Numbered from the stretch's first letter, positions 18,929 through 28,391 are shown. The stretch: DNA of 64,000 nucleotides from Leptolinea sp964397625 (GCA_964397625.1 CAYNJT010000011.1:6540-70539); one strand, 5' to 3'. Notes: generated from the letters alone by a model not told the origin. Program-made: numbers and translations.

Positions 18929-19750
18929 TCATTTGGTAAACAAAGTGCCAAAATCGATCTTTCGAAAAATTTCGCACTTGCCATCGATTGTTGCATCAAG
19001 AATTTCCCTGCCGTCTTTTTCAAACATTTCGCGAGCGAGCCGGTATTCTATTTCTGAGCGTAATAAATCAGGCAACTGCCACTTGAATCCCTTGGGGAAG
19101 TACTTTGGATCAAAATGACTTTCATCCTTTTCGGATTGGCGGACTTCCACTTTACTTGGAACACCTTTTTCCCGATAATTGTGGTCCAATCCAACCAGGA
19201 TCACCTGCCGGAAACCCATGTAGTAAGCCAGTTGCAGTGCGGCAAAAGTGACTGTTGCCCCAAAGACCATTGGCCGAGTGAGGTCCGTTTCAAAATAGTC
19301 ATTAATTACCATCCTGGACTTGAGAAAGACCTGTTCTGAGGTCGGAGGTCCAAAATATTTCCGGCGATTCCAGTTTAGGAATTTGGGTATTTTAACTTCA
19401 CGAATTTCTGCCGCGCACTGTTCAAGGATGAGTTCATTCACAACTACCAGGAAACTCGGCCTGAAGGTTGAACGTTCGAAATTTAGATAGATACGATTCA
19501 AACCAAAACTAAATTCGCCCGAAAGCAATTCAAGATTGGTACGTTGCAGACTCGGGCCATTGGCAACAATAAAACAGCGTTTTCCTGAATATCTATTATG
19601 GAGATCTTTAATTAACCGCCTGTTCGTTTCGGCTTCAGCACCAATGCTCCACATCCAGGCATGCGGGATCTCTGTTACCCTAGCGCGAATTGCCGTTATG
19701 ATCCTCTGCGGGGTGATCTCACCTAAACGTAATCTGCCCTGTCCACCCAT
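18929..19750 (-). CDS. DUF115 (MptE-like) protein of a polysaccharide locus
   Basis: A 273-residue soluble protein with a Rossmann-like core: KRCFIVANGPSLQ near residue 55 and ATVTFAALQLAYYMGF then VILVGLDHNY near residues 170-195. These are the hallmarks of the DUF115 / MptE-like fold, shared by archaeal hydroxymethylpterin kinases, the Maf flagellin glycosyltransferases and some sialyltransferase-like enzymes. In a glycan locus a glycosyl- or phospho-sugar-transferring role is most likely, but this is inferred. Its ATG overlaps the stop of the upstream polymerase-methyltransferase gene by one base (TGATG), with AAGGGAG as ribosome-binding site. Confidence 0.8.
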   Translation of the reverse strand: MGGQGRLRLGEITPQRIITAIRARVTEIPHAWMWSIGAEAETNRRLIKDLHNRYSGKRCFIVANGPSLQRTNLELLSGEFSFGLNRIYLNFERSTFRPSFLVVVNELILEQCAAEIREVKIPKFLNWNRRKYFGPPTSEQVFLKSRMVINDYFETDLTRPMVFGATVTFAALQLAYYMGFRQVILVGLDHNYREKGVPSKVEVRQSEKDESHFDPKYFPKGFKWQLPDLLRSEIEYRLAREMFEKDGREILDATIDGKCEIFRKIDFGTLFTK

Positions 19751-21915
19751 CAGTGGTCTCCCTTAATGCAAATGAAATAGTTGGATGGGAAAAGGAATTC
19801 GGAAAATCCGATGTGAGTGGCAAATAATAAGAGCCTTCTCAAACGCGGATATTTTGCCACCATATACTTGTCCCTGACTGGAATTACCAGGTGAAAAGTG
19901 TCGGAAGCCATTTGTATGAATTCCTTTTCAGTAAATCCTGCGTGAGCACCAAAATAGTTCTCGAATTTTCCAGCCAACCGGTATTTGAGATCATTCAAAT
20001 TCCATTTGACCTTCATTAAAATTGATTCATTATTGCTGGTTCCAATATAGGATACCAGACGATGTTTATTCGGAAAACCGATGAAAAGAACAGATCCAGG
20101 CTGCATTACGCGGAAAAATTCATGAAGGGTTGTAACCGGATCCGTTACATGCTCGAGGACATGATAGCTGTACACAAATGAGAAGCTCTTTTCAGCAAAA
20201 CCAAGTTTAGAAATATCTTGAATGAATAGATTTACAGTTGGATGATCGTCTTGCCAGTTCTTGCTTGATATATTGAGATCAACCCCGGCTGTCTCCATCT
20301 GAAAAACTTCATGAACCAGGATGGCTTCAATCCCTGATCCAGCTCCTGCGACAAGAATTCTGCCGCCTTTCTTGAAATCCATATATCGCCGGGCAACCTC
20401 GTAAATTGCCTTCACTACGGCTCGCATCTTTGCTTCAACAACGGACTCTAAAGGGGCGTATCCTGTTTCTTTGCTATAGTTATCAGTCGTTGAATTTTCC
20501 GGAGTTTTTAGCTCCATTCCATCAGGGTTGAGGAGATAAGCCGGATTGTCATCAGTCCGTGGCCGTCGGGTGATCGCCATGGAACAGGTAAATATGAGCA
20601 TCAACATATACTGGGTTTCTGGATGCCCGAGGGTTAAAACCGATTCCGTTGAGCCCATCAATAAAAAATATATGAGAATAAAAAAGAGGATTTTCGCGGG
20701 TAGGTCGTTATTTTCCAATGAAAATTTGCCCAGGTTGAATAACGTCATTGATATTAGGATCAACGTGAGCAGCAGACCCACATACCCGATCTCTATGGTA
20801 AGTTGAAGAGGGAAATTATGAGCGGATATTGTCTCAGGCAGCGCCCATGGCAGGAATAGATTCGAATAAAGTCTGGAAATGTGAGATATCAATTGACCGT
20901 CAAATCCATAACCAATCAGATGCATTGGGTGGAAATCACTAAAAAAATCTGTGAACGCGGTCCAGATCACCATCCGACCCGATAACAGGGAATTTGCACC
21001 CGCCCCTGAAGTGGAATGGGAAAAAGACAACCAGGCCGGACCCTGACAATACCGCATGATCTGTATTAATCCAATCGGAATAAGAAGAGAAATGGGTGCC
21101 AGCCATTTTAAAACAGGGAATGTGCGGGTAAAAGGGATCAGCATGACCAGACCAGCGGCAATAGCAAAAACAAGCGCGCCGCGGCAGTCGGTTAAAACAA
21201 TGACATAAATACCGGTTAATAACCCTGCCAGTCCAAAGCCTTTTTCAATTCGGTTCCTACCCTGCATCAGGAATAGAAGGCCAGCCAGGAATGCCGCGCC
21301 ACCCATGATCCCACTTGAATTAAATCCGACCGATGTGGGAAATAACGTTCTTGAGGTTATGATCCCCAATTTAGCCAGGAACATTGCGGGAAATGTTTTG
21401 GTGAATGGATAAGGTGGTTCAAATCCAATCACCTGTAGAAGACAATTGGCAACAATATACGCAATTAAGGTGTAACAAACCGCACTCCGGTATTCGAACG
21501 AATCGGAATTATCGCGTTTCCTCAAAAAAACCACGAACGTGAAGAGTGTGAGGCAAATCCAGCTGATCCAATTCCAGAACGCGATTTCCGGTGAGACAAT
21601 ATACGAATAGGCGGCCCGAAGATGCGCCACGCTCTCGATCAATATAAAGAGTATGAGCAGACCAACAAAGATTCGATTTATTACAACAAGTTCGGTTTCC
21701 TTTTTCGCCAGTTTAATACCGCCGCGAATGGCAAAAAAAAGGAGAATCAGGAGGCAGATAAATCGAATGACAAGCTGGGGAATATATGAAAATGGTACAT
21801 GTGCCATCGTAAGAAACAACGAAAGAACAAGAACCCAATAATCCAACCCCGCATTCAATAATGACTGATTTTTCCGGGTATTAATTTCACCTTTCACAAT
21901 AGATTGATTGTACAC
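19750..21915 (-). CDS. O-antigen polymerase/ligase fused to a SAM methyltransferase (copy 3)
   Basis: A 721-residue protein with two unrelated halves. Residues 1 to about 450 form about eleven membrane helices with a Wzy-type extracytoplasmic loop (GYGFDGQLISH). After a hydrophilic linker, residues about 500-720 form a cytoplasmic class I methyltransferase with motif I VAGAGSGIE, motif II GVDLN, and a post-motif region SFVYSYHVLEHVTDP. The frame is continuous with no ambiguous bases. The start is uncertain: GTG at 21915 and GTG at 21897 are both possible and neither has a clear ribosome-binding site. The fusion suggests that methylation of the glycan (capping or internal) is linked to its polymerisation; this is inferred. 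Confidence 0.82.
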   Translation of the reverse strand: MYNQSIVKGEINTRKNQSLLNAGLDYWVLVLSLFLTMAHVPFSYIPQLVIRFICLLILLFFAIRGGIKLAKKETELVVINRIFVGLLILFILIESVAHLRAAYSYIVSPEIAFWNWISWICLTLFTFVVFLRKRDNSDSFEYRSAVCYTLIAYIVANCLLQVIGFEPPYPFTKTFPAMFLAKLGIITSRTLFPTSVGFNSSGIMGGAAFLAGLLFLMQGRNRIEKGFGLAGLLTGIYVIVLTDCRGALVFAIAAGLVMLIPFTRTFPVLKWLAPISLLIPIGLIQIMRYCQGPAWLSFSHSTSGAGANSLLSGRMVIWTAFTDFFSDFHPMHLIGYGFDGQLISHISRLYSNLFLPWALPETISAHNFPLQLTIEIGYVGLLLTLILISMTLFNLGKFSLENNDLPAKILFFILIYFLLMGSTESVLTLGHPETQYMLMLIFTCSMAITRRPRTDDNPAYLLNPDGMELKTPENSTTDNYSKETGYAPLESVVEAKMRAVVKAIYEVARRYMDFKKGGRILVAGAGSGIEAILVHEVFQMETAGVDLNISSKNWQDDHPTVNLFIQDISKLGFAEKSFSFVYSYHVLEHVTDPVTTLHEFFRVMQPGSVLFIGFPNKHRLVSYIGTSNNESILMKVKWNLNDLKYRLAGKFENYFGAHAGFTEKEFIQMASDTFHLVIPVRDKYMVAKYPRLRRLLLFATHIGFSEFLFPSNYFICIKGDH

Positions 21916-22012
21916 TAAAGTCTTTTTGAAGAAAAAAGACAGAGGGCCTCCAAATTATTACCGCTGGGGAGCATTGTAAGTTTTGATTTGTTTGGAAAAT
22001 TCCGTTCTTAAG

Positions 22013-23554
22013 CTACTTCAACCGGGAAAATATCTCGGAAAACAACTGGTTGTCCTCTTTATCCAATCCAAGGAATTTAAGTGTAAACAGAAATACCACT
22101 GTTACAAGGATGCAACAGGCCAGCAATGAGACCAAATCGGAGATTTGGAATAGACGTGGAAAAAACCCGGCAATTACTGCCAGGCAGCCCGCGAGAATTC
22201 CTTTGTAGAATCGACGATCATATGGCCAAAGACCTGCGTTTGTTTTCGCCATGATTGCGGCTGCGATATTCATTCCTCCCACGGAGATGGATGTCCCGAT
22301 TGCCGCTCCGCTTATCCCGATCATCGGGACGAGCGCTAAACAAAGAGCGGTATTAACAACCAGAGCAGCAGAGGTAAGCCAAAACCAGCTTTTTTGCCGG
22401 CCAGTCATGATCAATAACATCCCCACAGCTCCAGTCGCACAATTGATCAATTGTCCAGCCGCCAGGATAATCAACGCAATCCAACCGGATATGTACTCAG
22501 AGCCATATACCACCGATAGAAGAATTGGGGATTGAAGAAGAAAGATCACAAATGGAATGATCCCAAGGTAAAAATTCCATTTGGTTCCCACACGATATAT
22601 TTCCTGCAGCCTTTCCCGATTTTTACGCGAATAGAGATCCGCGAACATGGGTCCGAGTATGGCATTGAAGGCCGCGTACAGGATGACAAAGATCATCGAG
22701 AGTTGGGAGATGGCCTGGTAAATGCCGTTCTCAGTGGAAGATAACAACGATCCTATGATCAACCTGTCAACCCAGAACACAAATACAGAAAACACTCCCG
22801 CCAGAGATGTGGGAATTGAAAATGCCAGCACAGACCTGATTTCGGAGAGATCTGCGCGCACTTTGGGTGAACCTAAAATTGAAAAGAGTGATCTGACAAT
22901 CACGATACCCAGAATTCCGGTCAATAAAAACGATACAGTATCAGCTAGGATGGCCGCTTCAACAGACAATTTGATAGCCAGAATGGCGCCGACGATTAAA
23001 ACGATGGCAACCAGGGGTTGCCCAATATCCTCCAGTAAAACCGAATACTTCATGTTTAATGTGGTTCGGGTGGCGGCACTGGAGATGGGCAAAATGGCGC
23101 AAAACGGGAGGAATAAGGAGAACAACCTGAACACAATGGTCAGCTCAGGTTTCTGAAAAACGGAAAGGCTTAACCAGGGGGCAATCAGGTAAAGAATGAT
23201 TCCTAAAATAATACCTGTAAAAGCCGAAATCCATAACGAACTGGAAAGCAATCCTTTGATCAGTTCCGGTTTGTCCTGTTTTTTATATTCGGGGACAAAC
23301 CTGATAACTCCCTGGGGGAATCCCAAGGGTATGACCATCTGTAAGATCCGGAAAACTGTCCACCCTATCGAAAAGAGGCCAAACTGGCTCGCTCCAAGCG
23401 TTCGCGCCAGAATGACGTCCGTAATAAAACTCAACCCCCGGCCCGCGACCTTTCCCACCAGTGACAGGCTGGCCCCTCCGGCGATATGCTTTACATCCTG
23501 GCCAGAAGGATCAATTTCCATCATCAGGCCAGGTTGACTGTCACCATCCCCCAT
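22013..23554 (-). CDS. Wzx-type polysaccharide flippase
   Basis: A 513-residue membrane protein with about 14 hydrophobic helices, starting with the family-typical GGASLSLVGKVAGRGLSFITDVILARTLGASQFGLFSI block. It belongs to the polysaccharide-specific transport branch of the MOP superfamily, which turns undecaprenyl-linked repeat units over to the outer face of the membrane. Its ATG overlaps the stop of rfbA by one base (TAATG), so it is translationally coupled to dTDP-sugar synthesis. A 97-base gap without visible genes separates it from the polymerase-methyltransferase fusion downstream. Confidence 0.9.
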   Translation of the reverse strand: MGDGDSQPGLMMEIDPSGQDVKHIAGGASLSLVGKVAGRGLSFITDVILARTLGASQFGLFSIGWTVFRILQMVIPLGFPQGVIRFVPEYKKQDKPELIKGLLSSSLWISAFTGIILGIILYLIAPWLSLSVFQKPELTIVFRLFSLFLPFCAILPISSAATRTTLNMKYSVLLEDIGQPLVAIVLIVGAILAIKLSVEAAILADTVSFLLTGILGIVIVRSLFSILGSPKVRADLSEIRSVLAFSIPTSLAGVFSVFVFWVDRLIIGSLLSSTENGIYQAISQLSMIFVILYAAFNAILGPMFADLYSRKNRERLQEIYRVGTKWNFYLGIIPFVIFLLQSPILLSVVYGSEYISGWIALIILAAGQLINCATGAVGMLLIMTGRQKSWFWLTSAALVVNTALCLALVPMIGISGAAIGTSISVGGMNIAAAIMAKTNAGLWPYDRRFYKGILAGCLAVIAGFFPRLFQISDLVSLLACCILVTVVFLFTLKFLGLDKEDNQLFSEIFSRLK

Positions 23555-24584
23555 TATTTCTCATCTTCCAGCAACCTCAACAGGTATTGCCCGTACTGAT
23601 TGGCGGAAATCTTTTCCGCCTGTTTCTTCAATCCATCTTTGTCTATATACCCCATACGGTAGGCGATTTCTTCCGGGCATGAGATCATCCACCCCTGGCG
23701 CTCTTCCACCACCTGCACGAAATTAGCTGCCTGCAACAGCGATTCCTGCGTGCCGGCATCCAGCCAGGCAATGCCTCTACCCAACACTTCCACGCGAAGT
23801 TCATCGCGATCCAGGTATTTCTGGATCAGGTCAGTGATTTCCAGTTCTCCGCGTCTGGATGGTTTCTGGTTTTCCACTTCTTTACACACGGTATTATCAA
23901 AAAAATAGATACCGGGCACGGCAAAATTGGAGCGCGGGTTTTCAGGCTTTTCTTCCAGGCTGATCACTTTGCCGGTGGCGTCATCAAATTCGACAACCCC
24001 GTAGCGTTCCGGGTCGCGCACCGGGTAGGCAAAAATAACCGCGCCTGACGTATTGCGCGAGGCGGATTGCAGCTTATCCACCAGGCCAGATCCGTAGATG
24101 ATGTTATCACCCAGGATTAATGCCACCGGGTCGCAGCCAATGAAATCGCGGCCGATAATAAACGCGTCAGCCAGCCCGCGCGGGGACGGCTGTTCGGCAA
24201 AAGAGAATTTCATTCCCCATTGTGATCCATCCCCCAGCAAGCGCTGGAACGCGTCCATNNNNNNNNNNNNNNNNNNNNNNNNNNNNNNNNNNNNNNNNNN
24301 NNNNNNNNNNNNNNNNNNNNNNNNNNNNNNNNNNNNNNNNNNNNNNNNNNNNNNNNNNAGAATTTCATTCCCCATTGTGATCCATCCCCCAGCAAGCGCT
24401 GGAACGCGTCCATACTATCCGGTGAGGTGATGATCAACACCTCACGGATACCTGCCAACATTAAAGTGGAAAGCGGGTAATACACCATGGGCTTGTCATA
24501 AACCGGCAGCAACTGCTTGCTCATTGCCAGCGTTAATGGATACAACCGGGTTCCATAACCACCTGCCAGAATGATCCCTTTCAT
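23554..24584 (-). CDS. rfbA: Glucose-1-phosphate thymidylyltransferase, interrupted by an assembly gap
   Basis: This enzyme makes dTDP-glucose from glucose-1-phosphate and dTTP. The N-terminal piece shows the nucleotidyltransferase motif GIILAGGYGTRLYPLT and SKQLLPVYDKPM. The C-terminal piece shows ALILGDNIIYG, SLEEKPENPRSNFAVPGIYFFD and WLDAGT. The 100-N gap and a 55-base duplication fall between them. Dropping the Ns and one 55-base copy joins the pieces in frame to 291 residues, the normal length for this family, so the gene is probably intact. The ATG at 24584 overlaps the rfbB stop in an ATGA arrangement. Confidence 0.95.
24204..24413. other. Assembly gap: 55-base direct repeat, 100 N, same 55-base repeat
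   Basis: The Ns occupy 24259-24358. Bases 24204-24258 and 24359-24413 are identical (55 bases). Both copies encode the same stretch of RfbA. A repeat of this exact length on both sides of a fixed-size N run is what unmerged contig ends sharing a 55-base overlap look like. It is not a biological repeat. Confidence 0.93.
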
Positions 24585-25669
24585 TTTTTGTTGCCTCCAC
24601 GTTCCGAGTAATTCTTTCGCATCCAATCTTTATACGTCTGTCTGGCAGTGATACACTCAACCCAGGCCAGGTTATCAAGGTACCATCGCACCGTCTTTCG
24701 TAAACCAGTCTCCAGAGTATGGCGCGGCGACCAACCCAATTCCCGGTTGATCTTCGTGCTGTCCATGGCATAACGCCGGTCGTGGCCTGGCCGGTCTTCC
24801 ACATAGGTGATCAGTGATTCATGCGGCCGGAATTTGGATTGCGGAACCAGCTCATCCAACAACCGGCAAATCGTCTGCACAATGGTCAGGTTTGCCGGCT
24901 GGTTTGATCCGCCGATATTGTAGGTCTCGCCAACACGCCCTTTGAGAACAATCTGTTCAATGGCCTCACAGTGGTCTTCCACATAAAGCCAGTCTCTAAT
25001 CTGCTGTCCGTCGCCGTATACCGGTATCTTACGACCTTTCAACGCGTTCAAGATAACCACCGGTATCAACTTTTCCGGAAATTGGAAAGGCCCGTAATTA
25101 TTAGAGCAATTGGATATGGTAACAGGAAGACCATACGTGTGCCCATAAGCCCGCACCAGATGATCGCTCCCCGCCTTGGAGGCTGAATATGGGGAGTTAG
25201 GCAGATAGGGAGATTCCTCCGTCCAGGCCGGTTCGCCTGCCTTCAGAGTGCCAAAAACCTCATCCGTGGAGATATGATGAAAGCGTTTTTCTCGAGTTGA
25301 TGGACTGGCATCATCTTGCCAGTAATGTCGAACAGCGTCAAGCAGTGTTGCAGTTCCGGTGATATTGGTTTGAATGAATTGCATTGGGCCGAGAATGGAA
25401 CGGTCAACATGTGTCTCAGCAGCAAAATGAACAACTGTGTCTATGTTTTTCTCTCGCAACAGGGCGTCAAGCAGGGGGCGGTCGCAAATATCACCCTGCA
25501 CAAAATCATAGCAAGCCTGCCCCTCAAAACCTGCCAGATTCTCCCTGGTACCGGCATAGGTTAATAGATCCAGATTCGTTACATGTACATCAGGTTGAGT
25601 GGTTAAGATTCTGTGAATAAAATTGGTTCCGATAAATCCGGCCCCGCCGGTTACCAGCCAGTTTGCCAT
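24581..25669 (-). CDS. rfbB: dTDP-glucose 4,6-dehydratase
   Basis: A 362-residue extended SDR enzyme that turns dTDP-glucose into dTDP-4-keto-6-deoxyglucose. Visible are the NAD-binding motif TGGAGFIGTNF (residues 7-17), the family-specific HFAAETHVDRSI, the STDEVFGTL block with the catalytic Asp-Glu pair, and Y161/K165 in YSASKAGSDHLVR. NCSNNYGPFQFPEKLIP and GDGQQIRDWLYVEDHC are also diagnostic. GGAGG lies 5 bases before the ATG. It is the first gene of the minus-strand locus and overlaps rfbA by four bases. No rfbC or rfbD follows, so L-rhamnose is not made from this cluster alone. Confidence 0.96.
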   Translation of the reverse strand: MANWLVTGGAGFIGTNFIHRILTTQPDVHVTNLDLLTYAGTRENLAGFEGQACYDFVQGDICDRPLLDALLREKNIDTVVHFAAETHVDRSILGPMQFIQTNITGTATLLDAVRHYWQDDASPSTREKRFHHISTDEVFGTLKAGEPAWTEESPYLPNSPYSASKAGSDHLVRAYGHTYGLPVTISNCSNNYGPFQFPEKLIPVVILNALKGRKIPVYGDGQQIRDWLYVEDHCEAIEQIVLKGRVGETYNIGGSNQPANLTIVQTICRLLDELVPQSKFRPHESLITYVEDRPGHDRRYAMDSTKINRELGWSPRHTLETGLRKTVRWYLDNLAWVECITARQTYKDWMRKNYSERGGNKK

Positions 25670-25704
25670 GCAGCCTCCAACAATCCATCTGGGTTTGCGA
25701 GTGA

Positions 25705-25710
25705 ATTATA
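25705..25710 (-). promoter_or_regulatory. Probable -10 element for rfbB
   Basis: A perfect TATAAT lies on the minus strand about 36 bases before the rfbB start codon, the right distance for a leader that includes the GGAGG site. No good -35 hexamer is seen 16-18 bases upstream, so the promoter may need an activator. Confidence 0.5.
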
Positions 25711-25957
25711 GTGGAAAAATGAAAAACAGCCTTATATGTCTATCTGCATAACCGGTAAAATAATGTATAATAATATACAGGCAGACCTTAAAATTTTTTC
25801 TGTAGTGTGTTTCTACAGATTGCCTTCTACATTGAAGCGATTGAGTATTTCGGAATCATCCCTCCCGGAATGGGAGTAGAAGTTGGCAGCATTGCACTTT
25901 TCATACAGGGTTTTACTCGTGGTAGTTGCCTTTACTGGCATCCCTGTACTTACAGAT

Positions 25958-25993
25958 GTGTATAACAGATCTACCTGATTATCTGTTATATAC
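25958..25993. repeat. Inverted repeat in the gap upstream of recX
   Basis: Two 13-base arms (25958-25970 and 25981-25993) match in 12 positions when inverted and are separated by 10 bases. The core TATAACAGAT / ATCTGTTATA is perfect. It lies in the 25670-26141 gap between divergent rfbB and recX, where no convincing gene is seen. It could be an operator or a hairpin in a leader. No T-run follows on either strand, so it is not a simple terminator. Confidence 0.5.
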
Positions 25994-26141
25994 GCTGACT
26001 CATAGTAGCCTCCAACCTGCTCATCAAAATACCGGGGGTGTGCCATCACAGGCGAGCCATACCTGTCGAGAAATCACACGCGATTTAACCAGAAAATACT
26101 CATGGAAGGCGGTCGGCTTATGAATCGATCAGGTGATCTGC

Positions 26142-26780
26142 ATGCCCTGTATTACCGACCTAAAGATCCAGAAGCATAATCCCAACCGCCTAAATGTGTA
26201 TCTTGACGGTGAATATGCCTTTGGAGTAGAAAGGCTGGTAGCCGCCTGGCTTTGCGTGGGAGATACTGTCGACCGCGCAAGAATTGAAGACCTCTTGCGA
26301 AAAGACGAACAGGAACGAGCTTATCTGCGTGCCCTGCGGTTGATCAATATCCGCCCGCGTTCCGTCTGGGAGATAACCACCCGGCTCAAAAAAGCCGGCT
26401 TTGATGAATCGGTCATCCCGACGACCATCGAACGTCTGAAAAACGCCGGATTGATCAGTGACGCGGATTTTGCCCGTACATGGGTTGAGAATCGCTGCAC
26501 ATTCCGCCCGCGCGCAAAACGGGTTCTGGTATTGGAATTGCATCAAAAAGGATTAGCCGAAACAGAAATTCAGTCGGCAGTCAGCCATCTTGATGAAGAC
26601 GCTCTTGCCATTAAAGCGGCAGAGAAATACGCTTCCAGATGTAAAAATCTGCCGTTTGATGAATTCCGCAAAAAAATGCTTGGATACCTTTCCCGCCGTG
26701 GTTTCAACTATGGACCAACCGCGGAAGCTATTCAAAGAACCTGGCAAAAATTGCAGGTTGATGCGGAAATCTTACCTTAA
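26142..26780 (+). CDS. recX: Regulatory protein RecX
   Basis: A 212-residue, three-helix-repeat protein of the RecX family, which binds RecA filaments and modulates recombination and the SOS response. Diagnostic features are the N-terminal NRLNVYLDGEYAFGV, the block AYLRALRLINIRPRSVWEI, the LKKAGFDESVI segment, LISDADFARTWVENR, and the C-terminal YLSRRGFNY. The frame is open from GTG 26133, but ATG 26142 has an AGGTGAT ribosome-binding site at good distance. rny follows 24 bases later. recA is not in the window. Confidence 0.9.
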   Translation: MPCITDLKIQKHNPNRLNVYLDGEYAFGVERLVAAWLCVGDTVDRARIEDLLRKDEQERAYLRALRLINIRPRSVWEITTRLKKAGFDESVIPTTIERLKNAGLISDADFARTWVENRCTFRPRAKRVLVLELHQKGLAETEIQSAVSHLDEDALAIKAAEKYASRCKNLPFDEFRKKMLGYLSRRGFNYGPTAEAIQRTWQKLQVDAEILP

Positions 26781-26804
26781 CTATATGAATACTAAGAGGA
26801 ACTT

Positions 26805-28337
26805 ATGTTAACACCGGAAAGTTTTATACCCATAATCATAGGGGACATAGTGGTGGTGGCTATCGTGATCTTTGTCATCGCCCGGATCCTCACCAGCAAT
26901 ATTAAAAAAGAACAACAATACAAATCTGATTCCATCATCGCTGCCGCGAATGAAAAATCGAAGACCATTGAATTGGAGGCCCGGGATAAAGCATTAAAAA
27001 TTCTTCAGCAATCCGAAGCTGAAGCCACCCGCCTTCGTTCTGAACATGCAGCAGAAGAAGAACGCCTGCAACGCCGCCGCAGCGATCTGGACAGCCGCAT
27101 GGAACGCCTTGAACAGCGTGAACAAGCCTTGAACAAACGGCAGAGTGTGATGGACCGACGTGCCAATGAAGTCGAAAAAATGTACACGCAGCAGATGGAA
27201 GAGTTGCAAAATATCGCCAAGATGACCCAGGACGAAGCCCGCAGCCAGTTACTTGCCGAGACCGAAAAGGAATCCCGCAATGATATGGCACGCATTATTC
27301 GCCAGATCGAAGCTGAAGCCCGCGCGGAAGGCGAAAAACGCGCCCGTGAATTGATCGCCGACGCCATCCAGCGGGTTGCCTCTGACCATGTGGCAGAAGT
27401 TACTTCATCCATCGTTACACTGCCCAACGAGGAAATGAAAGGCCGCATTGTTGGACGTAACGGCCGTAATATCCGAGCCTTTGAACAGGCCGCCGGGGTT
27501 GATGTTATTGTGGATGACACCCCCGAATCGGTAACGGTATCCTGCTTCGACGCGGTTCGCCGTGAGATCGCCCGCCGCGCTCTGGCCCGCCTCATTCTTG
27601 ACGGCCGCATCCACCCGGCGCATATTGAAAAAGTGCTCAGCGAAGAACAACGCCAGGTGGATAAGGATATCGAGGAAGCCGGTGAGCAGGCGGCTTACGA
27701 TGCCGGAGTGGCCGGTCTTCACCCTGAAGTAACCCGAATGTTAGGACGTTTAAAATACCGCACATCCTACGGCCAAAACCAACTGGCACACGCCGTTGAG
27801 GTTTCCAAGCTGGCAGCGGTCATTGCCGCTGAACTTAGCGCCAATGTTGAGGTTGCCAAAGCGGGCGGCCTTCTGCATGATCTTGGTAAAGCCATGGATC
27901 ACAACACGGAAGGCACACATGCCATGATCGGCGCGGAATATGCCAAACGGTATGGTGTCAACGTCCGCGTGGTAAACACCATTGCTTCACACCACCATGA
28001 AACCGAGCAGGAATCTGTTGAAGCAGTCATCGTGGAAGCTGCCGATGCCATTAGCGGTGCCCGTCCAGGCGCCCGCCGTGAAGACCTTGAACAGTACATC
28101 AAACGCCTGCGCGCGTTGGAAGAAGTTGCCAACTCGTTCAAGGGCGTTTCCCAGAGCTATGCCATTCAGGCCGGCCGCGAAGTACGCATCATTGTCCGCC
28201 CTGAAGAGATCGACGATCTCGCCAGCACCCGTCTTGCCAAAGACATTGCCAAGCAGATCGAAGAGACCATGCAGTATCCCGGTCAGATCAAGGTGACCGT
28301 CATCCGCGAAACCCGCGCCACCGAATACGCAAAATAG
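26805..28337 (+). CDS. rny: Ribonuclease Y
   Basis: A 510-residue membrane-anchored endoribonuclease that starts mRNA turnover. The domain order is typical: one N-terminal helix (residues about 8-28), a long coiled coil (30-195) rich in Glu, Arg and Gln, a KH RNA-binding domain (about 205-275, with GRIVGRNGRNIRAFE), and an HD domain with the metal-binding H358-D359 (GGLLHDLGKAMD). Length is the usual one. AGAGGAA precedes the ATG. A clear terminator follows the stop. It is probably co-transcribed with recX. Confidence 0.96.
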   Translation: MLTPESFIPIIIGDIVVVAIVIFVIARILTSNIKKEQQYKSDSIIAAANEKSKTIELEARDKALKILQQSEAEATRLRSEHAAEEERLQRRRSDLDSRMERLEQREQALNKRQSVMDRRANEVEKMYTQQMEELQNIAKMTQDEARSQLLAETEKESRNDMARIIRQIEAEARAEGEKRARELIADAIQRVASDHVAEVTSSIVTLPNEEMKGRIVGRNGRNIRAFEQAAGVDVIVDDTPESVTVSCFDAVRREIARRALARLILDGRIHPAHIEKVLSEEQRQVDKDIEEAGEQAAYDAGVAGLHPEVTRMLGRLKYRTSYGQNQLAHAVEVSKLAAVIAAELSANVEVAKAGGLLHDLGKAMDHNTEGTHAMIGAEYAKRYGVNVRVVNTIASHHHETEQESVEAVIVEAADAISGARPGARREDLEQYIKRLRALEEVANSFKGVSQSYAIQAGREVRIIVRPEEIDDLASTRLAKDIAKQIEETMQYPGQIKVTVIRETRATEYAK

Positions 28338-28352
28338 ACGAATGAAATTCCG

Positions 28353-28391
28353 AGAGGCTGTTCCAGACCAATGGGATAGCCTCTTTTTTAA
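28353..28391 (+). terminator. Rho-independent terminator of rny
   Basis: AGAGGCT (28353-28359) pairs with AGCCTCT (28378-28384), followed directly by TTTTTT. It lies just after the rny stop codon and overlaps the last codon of the convergent hydrolase gene. Confidence 0.85.

Noticed and set aside
25813..26049. Small open frames in the gap before recX (also 25926-26123)
   Set aside because: No ribosome-binding site, no domain, and they cover the inverted repeat.
27005..27610. 201-codon open frame antisense to rny
   Set aside because: It lies opposite the coiled-coil and KH regions of a clear rny gene; its Arg/Ser-rich product is what reversed Glu/Arg codons give.
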